Shown: positions 11,753 through 25,331 of the stretch, piece by piece
Layout of the letters: the number at the start of each line of letters is the position of its first letter
Numbering within the stretch: position 1 is the first letter of the stretch
The notes under the pieces: model-generated
Database searches by the model: none
What the model was told of the DNA's origin: nothing
Seen by the model: the letters and a program-made list of their open reading frames with translations, nothing else
Translations under genes and position numbers: made by a program
DNA from: Sipunculus nudus
Lineage: Eukaryota; Annelida; Sipuncula; Golfingiida; Sipunculidae
Direction: 5' to 3'
DNA: 64,000 bases
Assembly (NCBI GenBank): GCA_026874595.1
Contig: CM049312.1
Coordinates: forward strand, 50,473,429-50,537,428

Positions 11753-13400
11753 TATTATATATGATGAAAGCCAATGTAAAACACCCGAGAATCACGAACG
11801 TATTCCACAAATCTAATGTGAGAAAAATATCTACTTTGCTGAACTACCGAACTATATAAATGCTATTGTTCTCGAAATATAAATAGGTACACACTATAAT
11901 ATATACATATAAATCCCCTTTTCAGATAGTTTTTCTTAGAGTAAAATATACACTTACTCTTCATTTAGACCAAAATGTTCCTAAAATGTTCAAATTATTT
12001 AGATATATTTTTATATACAATTTATATATATATATGTGTATCGAATTTACGAGAAAATGAATGCGACTTGTGAAGGGGAAAATTAATTGAAATATGAAAT
12101 ACAATAGGACTCGTTATACCGGATTTATTTTCAACAATATACACTCTAGTTTTATATATGATACAAAATAATATTCTACAGACCGTCTTGGACTAAAAAT
12201 CGTTAAATAAACCCACAGTACAAAGTTTGACTACAATCTTGACCGAACTTTTGACCACAATACACCTTAATAAAATCTACCTTTACTGTTCACTTTAAGC
12301 AACCCGTCTCTTATATGGACAAAAAATTTAGATATATGTAACTTTAGTATCAGAAAATTAATGCTACTTGTAAAGAGTAGAATAGAAATATTACCAAATC
12401 CAATATCAGTTACTATACTGGATTTTATTGCAGGCAATTAATAATAATTTAAGTTTTATATATGATACAAACCTTCCTCTTTGAGTCCAATAATGTTACA
12501 CAAAAACAATGACAACACAGTTACACATGAACAATGACAACACAGTACAAAGTTCTTTTTCAGTTCTTGTTCAGTTCTTGGTCAGTTCTTTTTCAGTTCT
12601 TTTTCAGTTCTTGACCAATTCTTGACTAGAGTGCTTATTTGTACGTGGCAATGCTAAAGAGCGTGTTTGCACGTGTGCATTTTTTAACGAGGTGCTTCCT
12701 CGATGAGATGCTAGTATGAGACTTTTTTTTTAACGAGGTTAAGTTTCCTCAGATGAAATGAGAGATGTGCGGATGAATGAAAATGAGACGAATCAGGAAC
12801 ATGAAAGCAGCACCTGCAACAAAAATACTTGCATTATAAATTGCACATTTCAGAAAAAAAGTATTAAAACAATCATCTACCAACTTCTTTGAACAACTAA
12901 TAAAATTAAATCCCTGAAGATCTATAAAATGTAGTTACACTATAAAAGATTATGAAACTTTTAGTATAACAGTTATAAGAAAGAGTTTAATGAAATTGTA
13001 AACTATCATTTTAGTCCAAGTCCTCATCACATGCACACAAACATTTATAACTAGTGGCAGACCATATCAATAAGTAGGAATTCAGAATCGGACTCATTTT
13101 AAGAAAAGTATAAATAAGGTTTCTTAAAGTTGCCCATTCACCTACCTTTTGAAACAGAATTTATGTGATTTCTGATCTCTTCCGTGTATATAGTAATGAT
13201 CTAAGGGTATTCTGGTTATGAAAAGTTATTATAATGCCTCCGTGCAGGATGTATGAACTTGTAAGATGTATGAACAATGTGCTTGAAAACATCAATGTTG
13301 ACAAACGGGAAAAGCATGTAACCTCACTTACCCGACTCGCTGCCTGGTGCCCTTGATGAATTTTGCAAAAAAATCTCCTTGCTATACATCACAAATCAAA
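11753..13400. other. AT-rich helentron-proximal DNA without a gene
   Basis: Two diverged ~350 bp blocks between about 11930 and 12480 share gagaaaatgaatgcgacttgt/agaaaattaatgctacttgt and agttttatatatgatacaaa. This may be 5' untranslated element DNA of the helentron, but no element terminus was found. Nothing coding is seen. Confidence 0.45.
12552..12630 (+). repeat. 12 bp minisatellite (cagttctttttc)
   Basis: About six to seven tandem copies of cagttctttttc, with ttgttc and ttggtc variants. Confidence 0.8.
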
Positions 13401-13429
13401 TGAACTACCTAGCTTTAAATCCTTTCAAT

Positions 13430-16400
13430 ATAGCCCACGTACCAGAAACAAAAGAAAAGCTTGCATCAATTTGAAACTCGGTCGTAAATGAAATTGTTCA
13501 TCTCGTTCCACTACTCAAGTCTGCTTGTTCCACGTTTTTTTATTACATATTATGTAGTGTTCATGATATTTTAAATATGTATATAGATATATTTACAGTA
13601 TAAAGGCAACGCTGTTTACAAGTCTACAGTTAAAATTATCATGTACATATAAGCCTATGATAAGCGATTGAAAACAAAATTACACATAATATCACATTCA
13701 TGTTCCGACTATGCAGAAATTACTGACAATCATGTTTATATCAAACGACCCACTAGTTTCTGATATACTTATTTTTTATACAAATAGGTCCGTCACATTA
13801 AATGTAAGTCAACTTTAATAAACTTCAAATTTTACTTAAATCTCTTTGCTAGACAGCATTCCAGATGAAATTAAGTACTTCCCTGTAAATCTTTTTTTGT
13901 ATGCCACTAACCAGAAACAAAAGATCTTGCATCCAAATTCTGTTTTTCAATTAAATTGACGTACATACACTACTGTCGTCATCAACTACTTCACAACGAA
14001 ATATCAGCATAAAGGTTAAACTTAATGCATATACATCAAAACTCATCTGACAAGAACCTGGCAGCCCAAATCTGAACATCACTTTCAACTTGAAACCAGA
14101 CCGTTTTGATAAACATTTTCTTACATATCTTTTCTAAGACGTACTTAGACTTCATACGATTTTATTCTGCTTTTGTAATAAATTTTAATAACTGTCCTAC
14201 TTACCGTTTGTTCATGAAAACAAGACAAGATATACATATTTTATTCGTACACTTATTTCAATTATTATATCCAATATACAGCGACACTCGTACACATTGT
14301 TCTCCCGCCTAAGCAGTGTCAGAATACAACACAAATCTACGAATCTAAAATAGAATTGATAAAAATATATCTGACAAATGTTAGACTTTACATATTTTTT
14401 TAAAATATCAATTAGAATAAGCAATTGCAGTAGTCTGGTCATAAACAACGAACAATCACCATCAAGGCTAAAATTAATGTAAATACAATGCATCAAAATG
14501 CTCATCCGACAACGGCATTGGAAGGAAAGTCCGAACATCAAGTGATAACTTGAAACCAAACTTTCTGATAAAGATATACTTACATATCCACAACATATTC
14601 ATACTTTATCTGCACAGTTATTTCAATTATACAATGTAATTTACAGCGACAATGTACATACTGTTCTCTCGCCGAAACAATGTCAGAATACAACAGCCAG
14701 TCTATCAATCTACAATAAAATTACTAAAAAAATATCTGACAAATGTTAGGCTTTTCATACATTTTTTTATAAAGCTATCAATAAGAACAGGTAACTACAG
14801 GACTCTCTTCATACACTCCTTCACAACGAATCATTAGAAACAACGCTAAACTTAATGTATGTACAATCCATCAAAACTCTCAGTTGGGCTTTCCAGGAAA
14901 AAAAAAGAAGCTTGCATTAATTTGAAACACGCTCGGAAATCATATCGTTGATCACCTTCCACTACAGAAGTCCCGCTGCTTGTCCCACGTTTTTTATTAC
15001 ATATCATATAACGTTCATGTCATTTTAAATATATATATATATATTTGCAATATACAGACAACGCTGCTCACAAGTCTACAGTGAAAATTATCATGTACAT
15101 ATAAGCCTATGATAAGCGATTGAAAACAAAATTACACATAATATCACATGCATTCATGTTACGACTATGCAGAAATTACTGACAATCATGTTTATATCAA
15201 ACGACCCACTAGTTCCTGCTGTACTTTATTTTTTACTCTAATACTTCCGTCACATTAAATGCAAGTCAACTTTAATAAACTTCAAATTTTACTCAAGTCT
15301 CTTTGCTATGCAGCATACCAGATGAAATTACGTACTTGCCTTTAAATCCTTTTTTAGTATGCCACTAACCAGAAACAAAACATCTGGCATCCAAATTCTA
15401 TTTTTTCTCAAATAAAATAAACAAAAACAGTACTGTCGTCATAAACTACTTCACAACGTAATATCAGCATCAAGGTTAACCATAATGCATATACAACATC
15501 AAGACACTCATCTGACAAAAACCTGGCAGCCTAAATCCGAACACTTTTGACTTGGAACCAGTGCGTTTTGATAAAATTTTCTTAATTTATCCATTTTCTT
15601 AGCCATACTTAGATTAAATGCGATTTTATTCTGCTTTTGTATTTAATTTTAATAACTGTCGTACTTACCGTTTGTTCATAAAAACAATACATATTTTATT
15701 CGTACACTTATTTCAATTTTTATATGAAATATACAGCGACACTGGTACACATTGTTCTCCCGCCCAAGCAGGGTCAGAATACAACACAAATCTACGAATC
15801 TAAAATAGAATTAATAAAAGTATATCTGACAAATATTAGACTTTACATATTTTTTAAAATATCAATTTGAATAAGCGACTACAGTACTCTGGTCATAACG
15901 AATCATCAGCATCAAGGCTAAAATTAATGTATATACAATGCATCAAAATGCTCACCTGACAAAAGCATTGGAAGATATCCCGAAAACATAAAGTGATAAT
16001 TTTAAACCAAACCTTTCTGATAAAGATATACTTATTATCCACAACATATTCATCCTTTATTTGCACAGTTATTTCAATTATACAATGTAATTTACAGCGA
16101 CAATGTACATACTGTTCTCTCGCCGAAACAATGTCAGAATACAACAGCCAGTCTATCAATCTATAATAAAATTACTAAAAATATCTGACAAATGTTAGAC
16201 TTTTCATACATTTTTTTATAAAGCTATCAATAAGAACAGGTAACTACAGTACTCTCTTCATACACTCCTTCACAACGAATCATTAGAAACAACGCTAAAC
16301 TTAATGTATGTACGATCCATCAAAACTCTCAGTTGGGCTTTCCAGGGAAAAAAAAGAAGCTTGCATCAATTTGAAACACGCTCGGAAATCATATCGTTGA

Positions 16401-18300
16401 TCACTTTCCACTACAGAAGTCCCGCTGCTTGTCCCACGTTTTTTATTACATATCATATAACGTTCATGTCATTTTAAATATATATATATATTTACAATAT
16501 ACAGACAACGCTGCTCACAAGTCTACAGTGAAAATTATCATGTACATATAAGCCTATGATAGGCGATTGAAAACAAAATTACACATAATATCACATGCAT
16601 TCATGTAACGACTATGCAGAAATTACTGACAATCATGTTTATATCAAACGACCCACTAGTTCCTGCTGTACTTTATTATTTTTTACTCTAATACTTCCGT
16701 CACATTAAATGCAAGTCAACTTTAATAAACTTCAAATTTTACTAAAGTCTCTTTGCTATGCAGCATACCAGATGAAATTACGTACTTGCCTTTAAATCCT
16801 TTTTTAGTATGCCACTAACCAGAAACAAAACATCTGGCATCCAAATTCTATTTTTTCTCAAATAAAATAAACAAAAACAGTATTGTCGTCATAAACTACT
16901 TCACAACGTAATATCAGCATCAAGGTTAACCATAATGCATATAAAATACATCAAGAGACTCATCTGACAAAAACCTGGCAGCCGAAATCCGAAAATCACT
17001 TTTGACTTGGAACCAGTGCGTTTTGATAAAATTTTCTTAATTTATAATTTTTCTTAGACATACTAAGATTAAATGCTATTTTATTCTGCTTTTGTATTTA
17101 ATTTTAATAACTGTCGTACTTACCGTTTGTTCATAAAAACAATACATATTTTATTCGTACACTTATTTCAATTTTTATATGAAATATACAGCGACACTCG
17201 TACACATTGTTCTCCCGCCCAAGCAGGGTCAGAATACAACACAAATCTACGAATCTAAAATAGAATTAATAAAAGTATATCTGACAAATATTAGACTTTA
17301 CATATTTTTTAAAATATCAATTTGAATAAGCGACTACAGTACTCTGGTCATAACGAATCATCAGCATCAAGGCTAAAATTAATGTATATACAATGCATCA
17401 AAATGCTCACCTGACAAAAGCATTGGAAGATATCCCGAAAACATAAAGTGATAATTTTAAACCAAACCTTTCTGATAAAGATATACTTATTATCCACAAC
17501 ATATTCATCCTTTATTTGCACAGTTATTTCAATTATACAATGTAAAGTACAACGACACTATACATACTGTTCTATCCCCGAACAATGTCAGAATACAACA
17601 GCCAGTCTATGAATCTATGATAAAATTATTAAAAAATATCTGACAAATGTTCGACACAAATTTTTTTTTTATAAAGCTATCAGTTAGAATAAATAACTGC
17701 AGTATTCTCCTCATACACTCCTTCACAACGAATCATCAGCAACAACACTAAACTTAATGCATGTACAATGCATCAAAACGCATTTTACAATAATTTGGCA
17801 CACTGAATCCGAACATCAATTGACAACTGAAAATCAATGTCTAAACATTTTCTTGCATTTTCTTACAGATTTCTTTTAAAACATTTAATTCGAATTCATT
17901 CTTCTTCAGATTGTAATTAATTAAAATAACTCTCGTACTTACCGTGTGTTCAAGACAACAAGATATTCATACTTTATTTGTACAGTTATTTCAATTTATT
18001 ATATGCAATATTCCACGACACACTACACAGTTCTTTCGCCCAAACAATCGCAAGTCGATGAATCTATAAGAACATTACTAAAAATACCTGACATATGATT
18101 GACTTTGCAAACTATGAAACAGTGGCAAACAACATATTCTCGTATAATAACTTCTTCAAAACGAATCATCAGCACCAAGGCTAAATTTTATGTATATACA
18201 ATGCATTAAAATCTTGATCTGGAAACAACTTGGGAGCCTAAATCCGTACATCAAGTGAGAACGTGAAACCTACCCCTTATGATATTAACTTTAAATACAA
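13430..18300. repeat. AT-rich tandem array with ~1.45 kb units and nested ~350-450 bp subunits
   Basis: Landmarks recur at a spacing of about 1,450 bp. A ctaaaattaatgtaaatacaatgcatc-like block lies near 14459, 15909 and 17364. Gctttccagg..aagaagcttgcat lies at about 14884 and 16333. Acctggcagcc lies near 14057, 15520 and 16973. The second and third units are nearly identical, the first is more diverged and the last is partial. Inside each unit a shorter module recurs (gatattcatactttattcgtacagttatttcaat ... cgacac...cattgttct), which points to an older, smaller monomer. No coding potential was seen. Confidence 0.85.
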
Positions 18301-18522
18301 ATTCTCCACTTCCATGCAAAATTAAAATAAATGCCTCATGCTCAACGTTTATTCAGTCCTACAAGATATTGATACTTTATTCGTACAGTCCAGGTATTTT
18401 AATCATTCGACACAATATACACTCAACTCATTGTTCGTATTCCCTGACCCTATCAGCGCACAATAGCAAGTCTATTAATTACAGATCAAATATGTGACAC
18501 AATTTTGGACTCTTTTCTATCG

Positions 18523-18525
<3 letters not shown>

Positions 18526-18578
<53 letters not shown>
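18526..18578. repeat. (TA)n microsatellite
   Basis: An uninterrupted run of alternating T and A of about 50 bp. Confidence 0.98.
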
Positions 18579-18579
<1 letters not shown>

Positions 18580-18580
<1 letters not shown>

Positions 18581-21500
18581 ATACTATCAACAACTACGGC
18601 TGGCCGCCCATCACCCATAATCAGTATCAATCCAAAAATTAAACATTATTGCATCATCAAGCTCACCCGTAAAAAAGAATTAATATCTAACTATTACCAC
18701 TGGCACTTTAAACTGATTTTACCAATTTTACTGAAACGTTGAACGAATATTGGGCACCGGTTCGAATAATCCCAGCATCGAAATTTGAATTGACACAAGA
18801 ATTGGAACCCACTCTAATGTAAACATGGAATAATTTTATCACGTTTCCTTTTTCTGTACCCAATCAGTATTCGGGATAATCTCAATGTACAGTATAAATC
18901 CATTAATTCATTAAACCTGTTGTAACAGCGAGTGCCCGATTTCCAAATGATTAAAAAAAATTATTACTCCTGAAAACCTGGTATACAATTGATTTAAAAG
19001 TTTAGAACAAAAACACTCAATGGAGCAACCTTCAAAATAGTTCTCACTCAGATCAATTTTTACTATCATAATCCAAAACCTTTATTTAATCATTTTATTT
19101 TTAAACTGTATATCTATTGAAATAAATAACAGACGATTAACTTCTTAATATACATTTGTAGATTAAAAACGACATCGGTTTGTTCACTCGCAATAAGGAA
19201 AACTACTGTTTTCAAGGTTATACTCGTATCAGTCTACCAAATAATCTCTCTTCAAAACAAGTACATATATATATATATATATTTATATTAGAAATATGAA
19301 ATAATGCCAAGTAAAAAAAATTTGTCAATTTTTTTTCTATTCATGCTATATCATAAATTAATATAGGAACATTTCACATTTATATAAACAAGTTTATTCC
19401 ATAATCGCTCTTCGACTTCCTGGTATCCTTCACCAGCTTGTGACAACAGAGTTCCGAACATGGCTGCCCCACAGTCAACCAATCAGGCCGTTTAACTAAA
19501 CCAACTAATTTTACCTATTCATGTAACATTTGGTAAAAATAAATTACAACATTATGCAGATGTCACTGCGGATCTTCCTTTTATATCCAAAATAAGCATA
19601 ATCCTGATACATGCCCAACAGTCTTTTGGAGCACCCGATAACATAACACAAACTTTTCGAGAAATAATTTTTCTCCGCTTCTTCACATTCAGTGCACTTT
19701 CAATGGAGTAGCCTTAAATAGTTCCCTCTATGACTAATATTTACAAGTATAAATCCCTGTAAAAATATACACCGAGTTTAAGCTGTCATTTAAATTTTCT
19801 TTGAATTCTCAGATAAACATTCAGCAAACTACTGCTCTTCCAGTCTATGCTTTCAGTCTATGATTACCTCATAACCCACCTTCTGTGCATCTATTTGTAA
19901 GAGCATACTTCCTCCGCTTTGGCTTCGCACGGTTGTCTTTTCTCGTCTATTTGTCCTTATTTTCCTGGCGAAAGGCCTCTATACCGCCATATTAATCTTC
20001 TCTTTCCTTATTAGCCATATTCTAAATATAAACAACCTACCTGGTCTTTCCCCAGACAACTTAACATTTACGATTACTTCCTATTTCCTCTTCGAAATAA
20101 AATGCCTTTGTAAAATAACAAACCTTGTCCTTAACTTCAGATTATCGGAAAGTTTTCTGAATACTTACTTGTTTCTTGCATCTTCTGGAGCGAAAAATTC
20201 TTCTGGTTTGCCAGACCTGAGGTGACCCTAGCTCGGGAAAATCTTTGGTAGGTTAAAGTTATAAGATTCCACACGTTATTAAAAATCGCACATTACAGGC
20301 CAGTCAATCAAAAATATCTGTTATTAGCAGGATGTTTTTTATCTAATTTAGAACACCTAAATCTGAATTAAACACATTGAAAAAATCAAGAATGCTGAGA
20401 TTCTGGATCTCATTCACGCCCAAACCCCAAACGTCATGTTACCGGTACTTAGTAAAACCCGGACTGTGACTTAGGACTAGAGCTCCACATTAATAACCAT
20501 CGCACCATGAAACAGCAGCAATAGCAGAAACAGTAAAGCTTCAAACACATGTAAAATTGTTAATAAACAACAATCCATACAATATATCTATATGCTGTTG
20601 TTTCGGGGTCTGCCGATCATTACGTTAGACTTCGTCCGAATCCTTGTTTTACCAACTGTTTCCTTCTAAGTGAGCCGGACACCTGCACTGTTGGCTTTGC
20701 GCGCGAAGATCTCCGCACCTTCACGCTTGAATACTTGCACCTGCACGTTTCAAATGGGGCCTACCCGTAGAACAATTACGATTTTTAACCTGCACATGCA
20801 ACAAAATTATAGAGGCAATGACGGGTCTTTGGCAGTAATCTAACTTAGAAACACCAGGTCTCTGGTAAAATCTACAATTACTCAGGATTAAACTATAAAT
20901 TACTTCAGAAGACACCATCGAAAAAACGTAAACACCCTATTTCTCTCCAATTTACAGAGACCATGAAGCCGCGATAGCGCAGATAGTGATGGAAACACTG
21001 GTATTTTTAAAGTAACCAGATCGAATGTAATGTGTTGTTGTGTTTGCGCTGAGAGATTAACTACGGCTTAAGCATGCTTGAAATAATTTTTTTTCGAGTT
21101 GCGGATTGATTTGTGACAAAGGGTTGGCCGTTTTCCGGTGACAGTGCTTGCCATGGTATTTATAAACATCCATGAGTCTTCTCCGTGCTGAATTGGCATA
21201 CATTTGTGGAACATAACCATTGAATTTACATGCCGCTGCAGGTGAATTTACTAGTTTATACCTAATAAAACTGTCTTAATTATTCAGAACAAGGAGGATT
21301 TGTTGACACTTATCACCTGACACTTATGACCTTCAGGTCAGTTAACCATTATTTTTTGGTGGATTTGGACGGGGCTCCTGAAACGAGTTGGCGCGGTCTC
21401 AAATCTGATCTCAGTAACATTGGGATTCTTTTTATAGAGCGAGGCTGTGCGTATTTTTGGATGGGGATTCAAAATAGCAACAGTGTAAGTAGTATCCTTA

Positions 21501-21650
21501 TTAGCAATAAACATGAACATATCAATATATGTATAGACAGTTTTGTTGATTTGTATGTATTTGTGGTGACAATGTACGCTCCTTGACTGGGTTAGCAGGT
21601 ATTGGCATGAGGCCACGTAATTTGGACGCCCTGCGTTACAGTCCTGTGTC
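18580..21650. other. No gene recognised
   Basis: AT-rich DNA with a short (TA)n at about 19267. All ORFs are below 95 codons without recognisable motifs. I found no match to other repeats in the window. Confidence 0.45.
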
Positions 21651-21679
21651 TGTTTGTGTGTATATTTATGCGTGTGTTG

Positions 21680-21710
<31 letters not shown>

Positions 21711-21760
21711 TTAATATATACATATATATGTGTGTGTACATTTATGTGTGTGTGTGTTGG
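21680..21760. repeat. (TA)n / (TG)n microsatellite
   Basis: Runs of TATA, then TGTGTG, between 21680 and 21760. Confidence 0.9.
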
Positions 21761-21769
21761 TCACTTCCG

Positions 21770-22310
21770 TATCTCTGTTTGTCTATCTGTTTAGATGGCT
21801 GTCTGTCAGCCTGTCTGCACTCTAAATATCGCAAATTTGCAGGAATTGCTTTCAATCATCATACAGTTGATTGACAATCAAATGTTCCAGGAGCCTATTG
21901 TCTTTGTAAATATAGGTCAAGGGCATAAAAACATAAAAGAGAATATCTTTGTCATAACTTCGGCAATCTTAATCCTATCTTCACAAATTTGGGCTTAATT
22001 TCTTTCTCTGGGAATTCTTCATAGCCTGGTCTGGTCTACTAACCTGCACTTTGTATCTCTTTGTCAGTATATCTGTCTGTCAGTTGTCCTCAAGGTTGCC
22101 TTCTTGCTCTATATAACATTCTTACATATACCATTCTACAGGCCATAGTTAAACAGGAATCATTTTGTAACTTACACATTTTGTATGTCAGAACGATTTC
22201 TTGAAGCAGTAGGTGTATTATTTCAATAAGTTAAAGGTCCAGGTTATGAAATCACCTCAAAAACAAAAGTGTTTTAATCTTATATTTTTTCAAAAGGGTC
22301 ACAGTGACTT
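21770..22310 (+). repeat. Diverged relative of the 1-2300 tandem repeat
   Basis: It shares the order gtctgtctgt..., ccaggagcctattgtctttgtaaatataggtcaagggca, a cttcataacttggtca-like block and tgtcagtatatctgtctgtc with the array at the left end of the window. About 1.5-2 degenerate units. Confidence 0.55.
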
Positions 22311-22433
22311 TAAATCTATCACATAAACTCTATCTCTTTTTTTATCTTTCTTAGCAATTATTGCCGCAACCTCTCGTTTTCCATAAGAACACTGAATGAT
22401 TTCCACCTTAAATACTATGTTCCTTTAACCTGT

Positions 22434-22880
22434 TCATGTCCACATATCCCCTTCCGGCAAGCGTTCGCCCTCTGGGCGTCTAGTTTTGATTTCGACCCAT
22501 ACGCTTTCACTTTCTGTTTCCTCGAGATCTGTTCTACGTGTACAGGATAAATTTGTGCTGGTATAAACAGCTACTCCACCGCCGTGTCTATTACGATCAG
22601 CCCTGAAGGGCTCAGAAAATCCATTTATACGTATCAAGTCATTGCCTACAAAAGAATCTAACCAAGTTTATGTTAAACACAAAACATTAATGACCTTGTC
22701 TCTACAAATATATGCTAGTTCATCTAATTTACGTTCTGCTAGTAAACTTCTGATGTTTGCAGAACAAAATGTTAAAGACGGGCCTGGATTTGGATGGATA
22801 TCAGCGCAGAGTACAAGTAACAATTTTATCAACACTTCACTAGTAATATTTCCATTCGCAGATTTCAAGAATGCAAACAA
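22434..22880 (-). pseudogene. CR1/L2-like LINE ORF2, endonuclease N-terminus fragment
   Basis: From 22880 the minus strand reads LLVLCADIHPNPGPSLTFCSANIRSLL, the leader and first catalytic block (S/N-A-N-I-R-S) of the apurinic-type endonuclease of CR1/L2-clade LINEs. It continues with ELAYICRDKVINVLCLT. A TAA at 22668-22670 sits where the catalytic E of the T-E-T-W block should be. The same frame then gives TWLDSFVGNDLIRINGF and RADRNRHGGGVAVYTS, the G-G-G-V block. Homology ends near 22440. Catalytic D/H blocks and the reverse transcriptase are absent, so this is a dead fragment. Confidence 0.85.
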
Positions 22881-23239
22881 TCGTTTGAGATCCTAATATT
22901 ACGGCGAAAATAAGTTCTACAGAGAAATGAACCAGTTGTTGCACGGTATTGTTCTAATGATACACCCATAGGATATTTTTGTTCGCGCTATTATCTAAGA
23001 ACTGCGCCCATGGTTTCCACATTAAATACAACAACCTACCATAAAATGATGATAAAACAATTAACATAAAATGAAAATATATTATATACAAATGAATAAA
23101 GCATCGCTGCTTTGATTTGAGCATGCCACCAAATATAGGCTGGGGCTAACCTCCTTTTCTGCCACAAAATCCAAAAACTGTAACTGATTTAGTAAATGAC
23201 CATAGACAAATCTTGATAAAGGGGCTCATTGAAGTATTA

Positions 23240-23659
23240 AATTTGTAACAAAATAGTCCAGATCATTTAATTCAATAGTACCACTGTGTTAATGAACATG
23301 CTTAAATTTCAACTATCCCAGAGTATCACCACTTTGATGCTTTAATCCCAATTATCGCAGCGCGTCACAGTAGTTTGTGAATAACCTATCACAAACATGA
23401 AAATATCTCTACTGTACCCCTGTGTTAGTGATTAAATAGTTAATGCTTTGACCCCAATTATCCCATGCACTGTATCACGGTATAGTTTATAAATAACCTT
23501 TTACAAACATATAAATATCTGCACCACTATACCCTCGTGATAGTGAATAAGTAGCCCATGTCTTAATTTTAATTATACCAGAGTATCACAGTAATTTATC
23601 AATAACCTTTTACAAATATATATATATATACATACCCACATACATATATATACATACTC

Positions 23660-23714
<55 letters not shown>

Positions 23715-24530
23715 CATACATATACGTGCACCACTGGACCTCTGTGATAGTGAATAAGTATTTAATTCTTTAATTATGATTCTTCCAGAGTATCACAATA
23801 CTTCATTAATAACCTTTTATGAATATGTAAATAACTGCACCACTATACCCCTGTGATAGTAAATAAGTAGTCCATGCTATAAATTACAGTTATTCCGTAT
23901 AGTGTATCACGGTATTTTATAAATAATCTTTTACAAACATACAAACACATACACCAATGTACCCCTGTGATAGTGAATAAGTAGTAAACGATTAAATTAT
24001 GATTATACCAGAGTATCACAGTGGTTTATAAATAACCTTTTACGAACACACATATATTTATATTTATGTACACATACACAAACACATATATATACATACA
24101 TACACACATATCTGCACCTCTGGACCACTGTGATGGTGAATAAGTATAGTCAATGCTTTAATTACGATGTAATTATGTACATGACTGTACTATTGTATCG
24201 CTATGATTATGAATTAATAGTTAATGCTGGTTATTCCTGAGTATCACAGTAGTTTATAAACTTTAACACATATGTAAATGTCTGCACAATTGTTGCACTG
24301 TCATCGTTAAAAGGTAGGTAACCCTTTAATTACGATTATCCCTCAGTATCACACTAGTTTTTACAAATTTACACATTATTACACTGAATTTACACATTTT
24401 ACAAATATGTAAATATCTCCACACGGCGATTCATGATGAAAAGACAACAAGAGTTTTCACGGCGAGTTATGATAAATAAGACAACAAGAGTTTCACATAT
24501 GGTGGATAATAGCCCGCTGGGCTATCACAG
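23240..24530 (+). repeat. Degenerate ~110-130 bp tandem repeat mixed with (TA)n/(CATA)n
   Basis: The words cagagtatcacagta.tttataaataaccttttacaaa and gcaccactataccc.tgtgatagtgaataagtag recur about nine times. TA runs (23610-23720) and CATA runs (24040-24110) are inserted between units. Confidence 0.8.
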
Positions 24531-24904
24531 TGTCACTTTGAGTTAATAATTATACGATGAATTTCATGACAATTCAACAGAGCTGCGCTGGTTTTGCCGG
24601 AGGTCGAACCAATTAATGCATCTGCACATGCATATACGTGCATGTGCATATACATCTATCGATATACATACACACATACATACATTTACACACATATATA
24701 GGTGGGATATTACATTGGTTAATATTTCTCTAGAGTTTATCCAACTCCATCACATTGCTGGCAAGTTATTGCTTAGACACCACAAAGTAGCCTAGTGACC
24801 GGTCACCTTATTAATATACGTGAATTTTGCCCATGATTGAATTCCGTCCAGATAATATATTTGTTTGTGGTTACGGCTAGATTCGTAATATCCTCCGAAG
24901 CCCA

Positions 24905-25115
24905 TGGCAGTTAATTATCACGGCGACTAAAAGTTAACGTACGGATTGACGGACCGTGGGTGTATGCCATATTACGTCTCTTCACAGACGGGCGTATATA
25001 CGAAGTGATTTGATAACCTGAATTATCACGCCGACTTAAAGTTAACGGACGGACGGACAGACCGTGGGTATGTTTCTTAGTACGTCCCTTCACAGACGGG
25101 CGTATATGAAGTTTA
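24905..25115. repeat. ~118 bp direct duplication
   Basis: The run ttatcacggcgact..aagttaacg.acgga...gaccgtgggt, then cttcacagacgggcgtatat, occurs twice in succession. Confidence 0.8.
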
Positions 25116-25331
25116 ATTGTAACCTGAACACATCAGCTATTTACGTAGTTTCATAATTACCATTTCTGTCTTAAGGGAATATTGATATAAAGAAAAACAC
25201 CTTTGTCGATTAACAATTGGAAAGGATATTTTCAAATTGTCACACGATAAAACATTGAGTAAGGATATTTTTCAATTCTCATATTTATAAACATCCTCAG
25301 ATGCAGCTATATTTTTTTATGTACACTTCAG

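Noticed and set aside
11155-11859. ORFs in other frames over the helentron N-terminal repeat (129, 136 and 115 codons)
   Set aside because: Shadow frames of the 69 bp repeat. The 214-codon minus frame carries the Helitron-like content.
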